Source: Tenrec ecaudatus
Taxonomy: Eukaryota > Chordata > Mammalia > Afrosoricida > Tenrecidae
Reading direction: 5' to 3'
Assembly (NCBI RefSeq): GCF_050624435.1
Contig: NC_134546.1
Location: 79,897,700-79,961,699, forward strand
Length of the DNA stretch: 64,000 nucleotides
The translations under genes and the position numbers were made by a program. Of this stretch, positions 24,275 to 35,637 are shown piece after piece. How positions within the stretch are numbered: position 1 is the first letter of the stretch; every line of letters begins with the position of its first letter. The notes under the pieces are model-generated. The model searched no databases and was not told the DNA's origin. It saw nothing but the letters and a program-made list of their open reading frames with translations.

Positions 24275-26030
24275 AATCCCTTGCTCCCCACACCTTTCAT
24301 AAAGTTAAATTATGAAAGAACCTTAGATATTGGGCCATAATGTTCCTAATTTTTTTATCTGACCTCCTTCTGTATAATGCAAATAAGCTAGGTCTCTCTA
24401 GTACTCACCATTTTGTCGCTCCAGCTTTTTGAGGTCAAATCAAAGCACTCTATAAATAAAAGAAGATGAGTCACTAGGAAGTTTGGAGTCAGGTTAATGA
24501 ATTTGGTCCACACACAAATAACAACTTGAAATCATCCCTTGTGATGACAATAGTCCCAGGTTTCTAACTCCTGAGGCCTGAGTATATTTTGTGTATCAAA
24601 TCTGCGATCTGAAGTAGAAAGGACAGAGTGTTGAGTAAGTCATGTCAGGTTCTTGACCTGAATTTCTTGCCATAACTAGTAACCATGCTGCCCCCTAGCT
24701 CAAGACCATGCTCCATTGGGTGGCAGCCCAGTGTTCACTACTACTCCACGAGGGCTAAAGATTTCACTGAACTTAATGGGAGAAATAAGATTGACATAGA
24801 ATGATTTCAACAGTCAACTTAAAGCAACATGAATTATCTTAAAAAACAAATTAACCAATGCAAAAAAAATTCATGAAACACATTAAGAGAAACAGAAAAT
24901 ACAATAGCCATCCTGACTAAAACCCAAAGCTGACCCTTGGAAAAACAAGTATAAGTACGAAAAAAATTAGCTATGAAAGATGTTTGTGTAACTCTGTGTG
25001 TTAGACATAAACCTGAAAGTGGTGAAAGCTCTCAAACATTGTGATACCATTGGGGATGATTGAATCTTAAGTACATAGTATTTAGAAATAATGACTAGCA
25101 AATTTGAAACTCAATGTTAAGCATTACAGGCATTCCCATCTAGTTTCAGATCTCACATTTTACCCCCTGCTATACCAGCAAAAGGGAAAGAAAAAAATTG
25201 GGGTCAAACAAAACAAGTAAGTTGTGAAATCTATGTTATTTTCTAATTTGAGTCTAATTCCTACATTATACAAGCTTTAGAGTCCTGTTAGGAATAAACA
25301 CACACACACACACACAGTTCTCTTTATAAAAGTTTAAGGATAAAAAAAAAAGTTTAAGGATAGCTTAAGGAGGCCTGGGTGGGGTGAAGGTCTATGATTC
25401 ACAGCTTCATATCTAACATAGAACCCAGCAGTCAAAACTTAACCTACATCACATAATTGAAAAATATACAAACCTCATTTTACTAAGAACAGCAAGGAAA
25501 TCTTATAACAGAATAAACACCCCATAGAATACAGTAGCACTGCACCTGAGCCTTATCTTCAAGGCTGTGACCTTTATGGAACCTGACTGTGCCATCCATC
25601 TCTAGGCATATCTTTCTCCTGCAATTCCTTAATTCCAGCAAACAGCTGGTGGACTTGAAACAATGACTATTATTTTGCATCCAAGATCTTATTCGTTGCA
25701 TTTCCTGATTCCATATGTAAGATAAGAGGCAGAAAATTGAAAGAGAAAACCAAGCATGTCCATATCACAAGCAATCTGCATCACTGGATGCATTTATCCT
25801 CAGTAGGTGAACGTTAGAGAAAGTCAAATTAAAATCTAATTATGACTTGCATTCAGAGACAAAGTATATTTCACTGAACTCAAACTAAAAGCTTTTCTTA
25901 GAGAATACACACACAAAAATAGACCTGGTTTCCAATATGAAATGATATGGTTGTACTGTTTTATGATTTGAAGGAAAAAAATCTCAAGGAACTGGTATTG
26001 AAATGTATTAGACTATAATTTCAGTCCTTG
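24275..26030. other. Unassigned AT-rich stretch
   Basis: No gene recognised. A short (CA)n run lies at 25,301-25,316 and a 21-base direct repeat of the AAAAGTTTAAGGATA type at about 25,328-25,362. An ATGCAAAT octamer occurs at 24,377 without an adjacent V segment. Confidence 0.4.
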
Positions 26031-26910
26031 AAGGACAGTAGGTTTGATAAATCCCAAGTTTAGAAAAAAATAGAGGAAGACATTCCTTGAGATGGAATGA
26101 CATGGTAATTGTAGCAACCAGCTCCCAAGTAACTATTGTGAGGATGAAAATGAATTGGACAGTATTTTTTCTATTTTGACGTAGGCCATCTATGAGTCAG
26201 ACTATGAGGGTGAGTATGAGTCAGAACTGATTCCAGGGCCGTTAACAATGGGTCAAAAGCATTTTAGGATCCATAAGTATAATTTAATTCATGAATCATA
26301 CATATCAATGAAATATTCTCAATATAGGAATGCAAATCTCCCAACACAATTCTTATGGGGTTAGGCTCACCCTGACTCTCCCATGAAATTCCTGTTACAA
26401 TCTTCCATTTATTACCAAATCACTTCCATCCACTTACTAATTGATGTGTCTTATGCCACACCTAGCCACCTTCTCAGAAACATCAGGAACAAGCTAAGAA
26501 TTTGGCAAAAGCCAAACAAAACAAAATAAATACAAACCGCAAATTCTTCAGAAGAATGATTTAAATGGATAAAACTGCTATAAAGCGCAAAGATATAAAA
26601 ACATCACAATGTGTCATTTTCTCTGTGAATTATTGTAAAATTTATAGTAATTCTTTGAACTTGAAATCCTTAAAAGACACAAATAGTTAATATAGTCAGC
26701 AACTAACAGGAAAGTTTTCTTCATTGAGAGACAGGCCTGGTGACCCCCTTTAGGAAAATCAAACTTTGAAAACCCTATGAGGCTCAGTTCTTCTCTGACA
26801 AAAAAGAGTCTCCCTGCATTAAACCCATGCATAGCCAGTGCTCTGTTAAAACCCTTCAAACTTATGCTATGAAAGCAACTGTCACTCACAAGGCAAAGTC
26901 ATGGTGAAGT
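26030..26910 (+). repeat. Direct duplication, left copy
   Basis: This matches 29,380-30,260 in the same order: a GGTTAnTG(C/T)AGCAA tract, an RTE 3'-tail-like piece, AGGATCCATAAGTA, CCACCTAG(C/T), ATC(A/T)CAATGTGTCATTTT-like sequence, TTTGAACTTGAAA, GAGACA, and TTTGAAAAC. Divergence is substantial, with several indels. No coding sequence is apparent. Two independent insertions of one repeat family are the alternative, but the match extends well past any repeat I know. Confidence 0.65.
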
Positions 26911-27099
26911 ACATCTACTTCTGTGCACCAAGCAACATCTTGTTTCCGCAGGGGACTTTTCAATCCCAGAGAGTGTTTCCTGCTAAGCACCAATGAAGCC
27001 CCACACCTTTAGGCTTCACGTTTCATACTCTGACAGAATTCTAACCCCATCAACACCCATGTAGTAGGACACATTGTTTCATAGAACCTGACTATGTTT

Positions 27100-27250
27100 T
27101 CCAGTGAGACCAGTCTTGGACTAGAACATCTTGCTACATTAGGCAGAAGATCCAAAGAAGGTGCATCCACACAGCAGCTGCAACGACGGACGCAAGCATG
27201 ACCATTGTGAAGATGGACAAGAACTTGTAGCATATCTGTGTGTTTTAAAG
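27100..27250 (+). repeat. RTE1-like LINE 3' fragment
   Basis: Contains GCAGCTGCAACGACGGACG, then GCATGACCATTGTGAAGATG, the stretch just upstream of the RTE 3' terminus. The 96-codon minus frame across it (27,299-27,009) is a shadow. Confidence 0.5.
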
Positions 27251-27329
27251 GAGGGTCAACATTGCCCAGAATCAACTTGAGAGCCTCTAGTAACACCAAA
27301 ACAAGGGATCATGACCACCATCACCCACA

Positions 27330-27635
27330 AAAAAATCATATTCTTTTCTAGAAGACACCAGAAATATCACAGGATAGGTATGCGAAAAGGTCCAGGAAAT
27401 GCCATGAGTGCAGTCCGAACAATGTCTGACAGAAAGCTCATACCCAGAAAATAACTTACTGGGGGAAGGAGGAGAAAAGAGAGGGGGTGATACGAAGGTG
27501 TCAAGTAGATAGATAATGTTTTAAAAATGATGATGGCAACATATTTACAAGTTTGATTTATGGATTATTATAATATCTGTAAGATATACAGATATATAAT
27601 ATCTGTAAGAGCGCCCATTAAATATTTTTAAAGAA
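27330..27635 (+). repeat. Tenrec-type dispersed repeat C, 3' part
   Basis: Ends with the family's tail (GCGCCCATTAAATATTTTT) after a decayed body resembling the copies at 33,330-33,730, 39,530-39,790, 40,360-40,720, 48,340-48,690 and 61,590-62,035. A (GATATA) stutter lies at 27,579-27,610. Confidence 0.45.
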
Positions 27636-27639
27636 AAAG

Positions 27640-28655
27640 AACTTAGTGGTAACAGCTGTTGGCGGGTTCCAAATCCTTGAATCAGAAATCTGTGGATTCA
27701 CTGCTTTAGAACTGGCACCCAGGAAAGGCAACCTGACTGCAGGACCTAAAGTGATTAGAATCCAGATATAAAAACCTGGCTGGGAAGACAAACGGGTGCA
27801 TAAGCAAATGTGGCGAAGAAAGCTTATGGTGCCGGCTATCAAAAGTTAGTGTCTGGGGTCTTAAAGGCTTGAATGTGAACAAGCGGCCATCAAGCTCAGT
27901 AGCAACAAAGCCCACATGGAAGAAGCACACCAGCCAGTGCGATCATGAGGTGCCAAAAGGACCAGGTATAAGGCATCATGCAAATATATATTTGATTATA
28001 TATACCATAGTGAATGAAGGGGGAAGTGCAGAGTGGAGACCCAAAGCCCATTTATCGGCCACTGGAGAACCCCTCACAGGGGGGTTTAGGAGAGGAGATG
28101 GGTCAGTCGGGGTGCGATGTAGTACCAAAGAAGAACACAGCTTTCCCTCAGATCCTGGATGCTTCCTCTCCCCAACTACCATGATCTGAATTCTACCTTG
28201 CAGGACTGGATAGGGCAGAGGTTGTACACTGGTGCATATGGGAGCTGGAGGCACAAGGAATCCAGGGTGGATGATACCTTCAGAACCAGGCGTGTGAGGG
28301 GTGATACTGGGAGAGTGGAGGGTGAGTGGGTTGGAAAGGGGGAACTGATTACAAAGATCCACATGTGACCTCCTCCCTGGGAGATGGACGGCAGAGAAGG
28401 GTGGGAAGGGAGACTCCGGATAGGACAAGATATGACAAAATAACAATCTATAAATTATCAAGGGCTTATGAGGGAGCGGGGAGCTGGGAGGGGAGGGGGA
28501 AAAAAGAGGACCTGATGCAAAGGGCTTAAGAGGAGAGCAAATGCTTTGAAAATGATTAGGGCAAAGAATGTATGGATTTGCTTTATAAAATTGATCAATA
28601 TATATGTATGGATTGTGATAAGAGTTGTATGAGCCCCTAATGAAATGTTAAAAAA
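27640..28655 (+). repeat. Afrotherian LINE-type 3' end, sense copy
   Basis: It is the reverse complement of 62,862-63,640: CCACATGGAAGAAGCACACC here against GTGTACTTCTTCCATGTGG there, and both end in GAGCCCCTAA(T)GAAATG followed by A-rich sequence. Several overlapping 60-160-codon frames at 27,870-28,530 come from this repeat's biased composition and are not genes. The A-rich 3' end supports a LINE; L1 is my best guess. Confidence 0.65.
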
Positions 28656-28814
28656 AACAAACAAACCTGGCTGGACACAGTCTGAATTCACTCACTCTCT
28701 GTTACATTATGGGAAAAATTCAACAGGTTTGCCACGGGGTGTGTTATGTAATCATTACATTGTTTTTTTTAATACAAATCTCACTGGGCCTTGGAAAAAT
28801 AACTCTCGTTCTAA

Positions 28815-29225
28815 ATCTGTCATGTAAATGCGGAAGATAAAAGAAGACTCGATGCCTTTGAACTGTGGTGGCAGGCAAGAATTTGAAAGTACCATAAACT
28901 ACCAATAGAACAACCAATTTCCTGAAAGAAGCAAGACCTGAATGCCCTTAGAGACAAGCAGAGCCAACATGGACATGTTGTCAGAAGAGAAGAGTCCCTG
29001 GAGAGCACAGCATATTTGGTACAGTGAGGGGGCTGTGAAAAAATGAAAAGCCCACAACAAGACGGATTGCACGCACAACAAGATGGATGGACACAGTGGC
29101 TGCAACAATGGAATCAAACAAAACAACAACTGTGAGACTGGCACAGGACTGGGCAGCATTGCGTCTTGCTATATCTGGGGTTACTGTACGTCAGAAACCA
29201 CTCAATGGCAACTAGTAACAACACA
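28815..29225 (+). repeat. RTE1-like LINE 3' end
   Basis: Contains GAAGACTCGATGCCTTTGAA, GACATGTTGTCAGAAGAGA, AGTCCCTGGAGAG, then GGACACAGTGGCTGCAACAA and GTCAGAAACCACTCAATGGC, in the order of the RTE ORF2 end and 3' tail, closing with AACAACAC. Confidence 0.85.
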
Positions 29226-29379
29226 AAAGTGCATCAAGGACCACACACAAAACTGTAAAAGTGTGGACAGGTAGGAGATAGTTTAGAGCCAAATTTCATG
29301 ATTCCAGAAACTAGGCTGCATATAGTGAATTGGATATTTGAAGACCAAATTAACCAGTTGAATGATTACATCAATGGTT

Positions 29380-30260
29380 TCACAGCAGTGATTAGTATAA
29401 ACAGTTCATTGAGCAGATTGACATGGTTACTGCAGCAATCACCTCCAACATAACAATTGTGAGGGTAGCCATGGATTGCGCGTATTTCCTCCATTTTGAC
29501 ACAGATTAACTGTGAGTCAGTCCTGAGTGTGAGTATGAGCTAGGAACAATTCCATAGCCCTTAACAACAGCCTAAAACTTCCCGTCAAAGACAGACATTT
29601 TAGGATCCATAAGTAGAATTTATGATTTATGCATCGAAAAGAACTAGTCTCCCAAAACAATCCTTAATGGTTAGACCTACCCAGATTCCAATCTGAAAAT
29701 CCTATCACAGTCTCTTATTTAGGTCTATGTTATCTCCACCCAACTTCTAATTGATCCACTCTTACGCCCCACCTAGTAATCATCTCAGAATTATCAGGAG
29801 CAGCAAATTACTGCAATGCCTTTTCCTCCTAAAGCCTTAGAGAATTTTACTATAAAATGAAACTAAACAAATATGAATGCAAACCCAAAAATCTTAAAAG
29901 GAAGAATTTAATTAGAAATTTTTTTAAAACCTTCAACGTAAAAATATTACCGTGTGTCATTTTTCTTCTTGAGTAAAGTGAAATTCATGGTAACTTCTTT
30001 AAACTTGAAACTCCTAATCAAGCACACAGATAAAGTTTTTAGCAGCTAAGTTAGAAGATAGTTGGTTTCTCTTCAGAGACAATTTAAGAGACAATCCTAT
30101 TGACTCATTTTTGGAAAACTAACCTTTGAAAACACGATTAGGCACGGCTACTCTCTAAAATACATGGGACACCATAAATTAAAAACAACAGAATATCAAA
30201 TGTTATGCAAATATTCTTGAAACTGAGAAAAGGAAGACAACTGTCTCTCACAAGCAAAAG
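29380..30260 (+). repeat. Direct duplication, right copy
   Basis: Counterpart of 26,030-26,910, offset about 3.35 kb. It also begins with an RTE-tail-like piece (29,420-29,575). It holds an ATGCAAAT octamer at about 30,203 that the other copy lacks. Confidence 0.65.
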
Positions 30261-30264
30261 ATGT

Positions 30265-31400
30265 CCTGTGAGCTTGTCACTAGAATAACCAGGGACAGCG
30301 AGATGAAGGGCCAGGACTCCACCATGACTTTCATTGTCTCTCTGTATCTCTGGGCAAGAGTTGCCATGAGCAATGGTGGGAGAATTTCTATGGTGAGCCA
30401 TTCCAAAGAGGCCAGGGGGGAAGCCTCATTTTGCAACAAACTCTATGGCAAACTCCAAAACACTGGGTGGGTCACTGAGGTCATTCTGAGGAATCTACTC
30501 CAAAAGGTATCCTGAACTCAGACCTCAGAGAATCCAGGCCTCCACAATCTTGGCCATAGACTCCTTCTTCACTGGAAGGAATGGAGTCAATACTGTCTCA
30601 TAGAGACCCTATAGGAAAGGCGAGAACTTCTCCTTAATGTCTCCAAAACTGTCCTCTGAACTAAGGTGGGAAACCCAGTATTTCTCGCATCCTGCTACCC
30701 TGTATCTGAAATACTTAGGAAATATTTTAGTCACACCACTCACCGTTTCAATTCACAGTTGTGGAGCCTGGGAAGGCTCAGATATCAGCCTGGACCCTTC
30801 TCTTGACTCAAGTAGGTCGAATGTCCCATGAATCCAAGATGGGAAGGTCAGATGGTAGGCTGCTTCCTCACAGACTGTGCAGATGGATGAATCCAAGCTA
30901 TATATGAAATATGGCAAGATGCTCTCTCACATCTGGAGATCTACACATCTTGGAAGTCCCCAGACCTGGCCAAAAGCTGCAGATAGAATTCACTTGAATT
31001 TTTACTGGGGAAAAACAAACCCAACAGGATAACACATCCCACTCCTTGGCTGCTGACAGCAAATCTCTTCATGGAAGTGATGGCATTATATCAAATACTG
31101 TCTCCTAGGCTCATTCGTAATTCCTAAACTTCTGAGAATCCTGGCCCAGCCAAGTCAGCACAGAACAGCAGCCATTAAACATCACCCGCTGTGCCACCAA
31201 CCCAAGTGATTTCAATAACAGAAAAACATGAAAGGGAAGGAGGATGAGCAATACCCTTATACATTATAAGGTTTTGACATTTTGAATATTTATGATATCT
31301 GGCTCTGGGCCTTAGTACAAATTTGATGTCATTGTGTCTATTGTTACTCAGAGAAGCTTTATGGGAAAAAAAGAAAAGAAAAAAGAGCCCCTCGGCTTTC
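30265..31400. other. Unassigned stretch
   Basis: A short plus frame (30,261-30,515) has a hydrophobic stretch after an internal Met (TMTFIVSLYLW) but no following exon that I can identify. 31,050-31,195 looks like a badly decayed SINE. No gene supported. Confidence 0.35.
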
Positions 31401-31411
31401 AAAAATGCCCA

Positions 31412-31603
31412 AGCTCACTCCTATGCATTCAATTCTCAGACATGACCCCCCCTATAGGAGGAACAGCTCTTGTGGGATTCTGACACTGTAACTCTTACAG
31501 GAGGAGATAACATTGTATTTCGCCATGGGAACAGCTAGCTGTTTGGAACTGCAGACCTCGGGGAACACGGCCCAACTCTCACCCATTATGCCACCATGGC
31601 TCC
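31412..31603 (+). repeat. AfroSINE-type SINE
   Basis: Sense copy from GCTCACTCCTATGCATTCAA through GACACTGTAACTCTTACAGG to TTATGCCACCATGGCTCC. Moderately decayed. Confidence 0.75.
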
Positions 31604-31617
31604 TTTGCTCTTATATT

Positions 31618-32143
31618 TGTGAGAGGTTTATTGTGCCGACCTGCTCAAAACACACAGGTGGGATTAATTGAAGGACAGTTTAATTTAAGGGCAGAGAGAT
31701 AGATGGCTTGGCAAGCCTTGCCTATCTTGTCTCTTGTTCTTTGATGGTTGGACTAGTGTGTAGCTGTTTTAGCTAGTTCTCTGCCTCAGCTGGCAAGACT
31801 CACTTCCTGAGAGACATCCCTGAGGAGAAGCCACATGGACCTACCCTGATGCAGCCCTGGGTCCTGGAGAAGCCGCATAGAGACCCCTGCCAGCACTGAG
31901 ATGCTTACACCACTGATTCTGCTTTCCTCTTGCGTTTAGAGTCATTGTGTGTGTTTTGTGAGATTGAGGAGAACTTTGTAGATTGGTGTCGGACATATGG
32001 GCTAAGGTTGGACTTATGGGCTCGAACAGCACTAGGTTGGGATGCTTTCTTAATATACACTTAACCTTTATATAAAACTCGCTCATATACATATATGATT
32101 TTCTGTGGATTTGTTTCTCTGGGCTACCCAGACCAACACAGTG
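31618..32143 (+). repeat. Dispersed repeat family A, sense copy
   Basis: Begins GTGAGAGGTTTATTGTGCC and ends CTACCCAGACCAACACAG. It aligns throughout with 10,786-11,331. It directly precedes the first of the duplicated units described next. Confidence 0.7.
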
Positions 32144-32145
32144 TG

Positions 32146-33003
32146 CTAGGGTCCTGTTCTATATATATTGTGGTAACTATTTAGTTCCTGTGATTTTATG
32201 TTAAGGTCTTCCCCCCACCCCCAATTATGTACGATGTACAAACAAAATCTTGTGGATAATCCAAAAGAGTACATGTAAGGTCATCTATTACCTCAAACAC
32301 ACATAAGTTGACTCTGACTCGGATGTGAGGATGGCGACACATAACCTGATATCATTTGGGGAAGCCCTCAGGAAGAACAACACAACAAAAAGGGGGTGAT
32401 AGAAAGAGAGGGAGAAAGATTGTGGGGTGCACAATATTCAGTCTCCTCATAGAAACACTCTGACATTATATGTCATTGAATAATTTTTTTAATGTATCAC
32501 TGCATTTGACTTATAACCCACGGGCACAATTGACAATGATTTTCTTTTTTGTTTCTTGGTTGTGGTTCCACCACACCCCCAGATTTTTTTGTGTGCATGT
32601 CATCCTTTCTTTTTGGTTTAGTTTCATTTTTCTCCTCATTTCTATTATTCTCCTTGTTGTTCTTATTTCCTCCTTGGGGCTTTGTGCTTTTTTGTCTTTT
32701 ATTGTTCCTATGGGTTTCCTGGGGGTGAAAAGCAGGAGGTGTGGAGGCATGGAGATTAAAAAATGTTGCTCTGCTTTATGGGGCACTTGTGGGGTGGGGA
32801 GTATGAGAAGTGAGCTTACTTTGGGAGCAAACCCTGAATGTGGGCGGGATGGAGAATATGAGCTGGTTGTGATGACATATATATATTCACACACACACAC
32901 ACATATATATATATACAAGGTTTTTAAATGGCGAGTGAAATATGGAAGTGTATCGTCTGTGACTATTATACCAAGAAAACTACTTTAAACGTTTTGGACC
33001 CAA
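32146..33003 (+). repeat. Duplicated unit U1
   Basis: From GCTAGGGTCCTGTTCTA to TTTTGGACCCAATTTGTAA. It matches U2 at 34,425-35,315 in order: TTCCTGTGATTTTA(T/C)GTTAA, CAGGAAGAACAACA, TTATTGTTCCT, TGGGTTTCC, GGGAGCAAACCCTGAATGTG, and (A/G)TATGGAAGTGTA. The open frame of 172 codons at 32,470-32,988, which looks hydrophobic, is part of this repeat. A (TA)/(CA) run sits at 32,876-32,914. Confidence 0.7.
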
Positions 33004-33329
33004 TTTGTAAAACTGAAAGACAGCTGCAGGTTCTGTATTCGGAGATGAAGCAGCTGGCAGATGCCCTGTAGCCACAGGCTAAGTTCCACATATGCCTTGT
33101 TCTCAAAAGTTGGTCTTGGTAGGCTTGATGATGCTGGTTCCAATTGGAAACTTGTCAGTTGACCTCCCTCCCGGTCTGATCAGAATCTGTTCTAGGTGCA
33201 GGGATCTTTGGCTTGTTCTATCATTAAAAAATGTCTTTGCTGGCTTTCAAAATATCGACGATGGTCCTATTCATCCTTATTCACTGTTTGTATTTTAATC
33301 ATATAATACTCTGGTTTTTGCCGTCCCCC

Positions 33330-33730
33330 TACATTGCATTTCTTGTCTTTATTGTGCCTGTTGGGTTTCCCAGGTTGTGGAGCAGGAAGAAGTTCATGCC
33401 TAGAGATAATAACTGATGCTATGGTTTGTAGGGATGTCTGGGTGGGGCTTGTGGTGGGTGGTGGAGGTTGAGGGCATTTGAGGATTGAAGACTGAAGGAG
33501 GGAGTGGACTGAGTATTAGAACCGAAGGTCATTCTACAGGCTATTTAATTGTAGGTGTGTGCATGAGGAAGTGGGGGAGACAATGTTTGAAATGGATTGT
33601 GGTAACGATTGCACAACTCTCCTTCAGAAGATTGAACTATTGAATTGTGCGACTTGTGGAGTAAGTTCCCCAAAGGGCGTTGAAAAAGAAGGGAAGATGT
33701 CCATCACGAAAACGATCTAACTAAATCAAC
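33330..33730 (+). repeat. Dispersed repeat C, fuller copy
   Basis: From TTTATTGTGCCTGTTGGGTT through a G-rich body to AATGGATTGTGGTAACGATTG, then TGAACTATTGAATTGTG. The copy at 39,530-39,790 has the same order. It precedes an H2B-like relic in both places, so the repeat and histone relic were probably duplicated together. Confidence 0.6.
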
Positions 33731-33883
33731 TATACATGAAAGTGTCCAAAAGCAAACCGAACCAACCAAGGAACCAAACAAAAAACCAGGTCGTGCCATA
33801 ATGTTTGAACTCTTTGGGATGAAAATGGCACGTGCCCTGCAAAGGGTGTTTGTGTTTAGAGCGCTGTGAGGCTGAAGGGCAAT

Positions 33884-34207
33884 TTACTTAGAGCTGGGGT
33901 GCTGGGCGTCCGCGTTGGTGCCCTCAGTCACGGTGTGCGTGGTCAGCACTCCAGGCTGCAGCAGGCGCACGGCAGTCTGGATGCCCCGGACCGTGATGAT
34001 CGGGCACATACTGGAAAGTCCCAGGTGAAACACCTGGCACGCAATGTGCTCGAACGTGTGGTAGACCAATGAGACTGGGTGAACCTGATTGAGAACGTTG
34101 TGCACATACACACGGGCGGTCTCCTTGTGGCTGCGCTGGCCTTTCTTGTGGTCCTTCCTCTGAGCCTTAGGCGCTGCCTCCTTGGCGCTCTTCCCGAGGG
34201 CAGGCTC
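33884..34207 (-). pseudogene. Histone H2B-variant-like relic
   Basis: H2B pairs with H2A in the nucleosome; divergent H2B variants are largely testis-specific. The minus frame reads EPALGKSAKEAAPKAQRKD, a basic tail, then VYVHNVLNQVHP (helix 1; core H2B has VYVYKVLKQVHP), then FEHIACQVF (end of helix 2), IQTAVRLLQPG (identical to core H2B apart from one residue) and a C-terminus HPSSK then TAA. About 12 residues of loop 1 and helix 2 are missing in frame. No in-frame start precedes EPA; a TGA stands directly upstream, and a nearby ATG (34,228) is in another frame. 107 codons remain against 126 for core H2B. Probably a pseudogene of a divergent H2B-type variant. Confidence 0.8.
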
Positions 34208-34424
34208 TCACTGAGCCGGTCCCGCATGCTGACAGTTAAGGACAATCGTGCAGTCACAGTACCGAAGAGTGGCAACGGATTTGTGAGTAGCTAGCTGAGA
34301 GGCTGGCCTTTATCTCTCCCGTTTGCCAACGAATTGAGACCATCTTGTTGTGGACAAAACCGGCCCAGCTTCACCAGAGGTGGAAGATGGAAAAGACCCT
34401 GGGCCGGGAGCCTGCAGGGTGTGC

Positions 34425-34697
34425 GAGGGTCCTGCTCTATACTCTGGTGACTGTTTGGTTCCTGTGATTTTACGTTAATGCCTTTTTATTTCCTTTTATT
34501 TTTTCACAATGCTGTTGAATGTAAACCCAATATCCTGTGGAGAATACAAAGTAATACATGCCAGGAATTCATCTATTATCTCAAACACACTTACGTTAAC
34601 TCTGATTTGGATTTGAGGATGGGGACACATAACCTGATGTCATTTTGGCAAGCCCTCAGGAAGAACAACAGGATAAAAAGTGGGGGGAGGGGGGAGG

Positions 34698-34782
<85 letters not shown>

Positions 34783-35315
34783 TGTGCGGTGTGTTGTACA
34801 CCGCATAATACTCGGCGTCCTCATATAAACCGTATGTGAAATTCTACGTCATTCAGGGATGATTGAGAATGATTTTCCTTTATGTTTCTTCGTTGTGGCT
34901 ACCCAACCCCTGCCTTTTGTGTGGGTATCACTGTTTGTTTTCAGTTTACTCTTCCTTTCATTGCTCACTAATATTGTCGTTGTTGTTCTGATTTTTTCCT
35001 TGATGTTTTATGCTCTTTTTGTCTTTTATTGTTCCTGTTGGGTTTCCAGGTGTGTGAACCACAGGAGGAGTGGAGGCATCGAGATAAAAATGATGCACTG
35101 CTTTATGGGGCTCGTGGGGTGTGGGGCAACATGAGAGGTGAGGCGATTTGGGGAGCAAACCCTGAATGTGGTAGAGATGGAGCATGTGAACTGATTGTGA
35201 AGATGCATGTACATATATGTATACATGTGTACAACGCTTTTAAAAGGTGATTGAAGTATGGAAGTGTACGATTTGATACCAAAAATACTACATAAAAAGT
35301 TTTTGACCCAAATTG
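34425..35315 (+). repeat. Duplicated unit U2
   Basis: Direct repeat of U1 (32,146-33,003), offset about 2.28 kb. It carries a (GA)n microsatellite at 34,697-34,780 absent from U1. It leads directly into the upstream region of the DUX gene, whereas U1 leads into the H2B relic. Confidence 0.7.
34697..34780 (+). repeat. (GA)n microsatellite
   Basis: Some 84 bases of GA with one AAAGACAG interruption near 34,721. It makes the Arg-Glu and Ser-Leu frames here appear open. Likely length-variable and hard to assemble. Confidence 0.95.
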
Positions 35316-35463
35316 TGAACCCGAAAGCCATCTACAGTCTAATTTTAAACTTAAAAATCTAAAAGAAAATGATACGTTAGAAAAATAAAACCAGACTATT
35401 CAAAATTAGGAGGTGACCCTGTTTGCCATGCGCCAGATGCGTGCAAACATGTGCTTCATTTCT

Positions 35464-35504
35464 ATTGGCCTTCCTCCGTCCTGAAGCCAATCAGATCTTA
35501 AATA
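35464..35504 (+). promoter_or_regulatory. Possible DUX promoter: two CCAAT boxes and a TTAAATA
   Basis: ATTGGCC at 35,464 (inverted CCAAT), GCCAATCAG at 35,486 and TTAAATA at 35,498 lie 130-175 bases upstream of the DUX ATG. Spacing is reasonable for a polymerase II promoter. Assignment is by motif only. Confidence 0.35.
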
Positions 35505-35637
35505 CTTAATGAGGTGCTCCAGGGGAATCGTGTATCAAAGCTGGAATTTGCTTTTCCTTCAGAGGCTTCATGGTCTCCAGGCGTTGTGGTTCAAACTGCT
35601 CTCTCTTCTCCCTTGGACCTGCTCCTCTGTCTGCAGC

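Noticed and set aside
27976-28461. 161-codon minus-strand ORF, Pro- and Ser-rich
   Set aside because: It is the antisense of a LINE-type 3' end that recurs at 62.9-64.0 kb.
30261-30515. Leader exon of an immunoglobulin-superfamily receptor
   Set aside because: There is a hydrophobic stretch after a Met but no convincing donor, second leader exon or Ig domain follows.
32470-32988. 172-codon ORF with hydrophobic segments as a membrane protein
   Set aside because: It lies within a T-rich duplicated repeat (U1), and the equivalent frame in U2 is broken and different.
34478-34828. Arg-Glu repeat protein
   Set aside because: Encoded by a (GA)n microsatellite; composition artefact.
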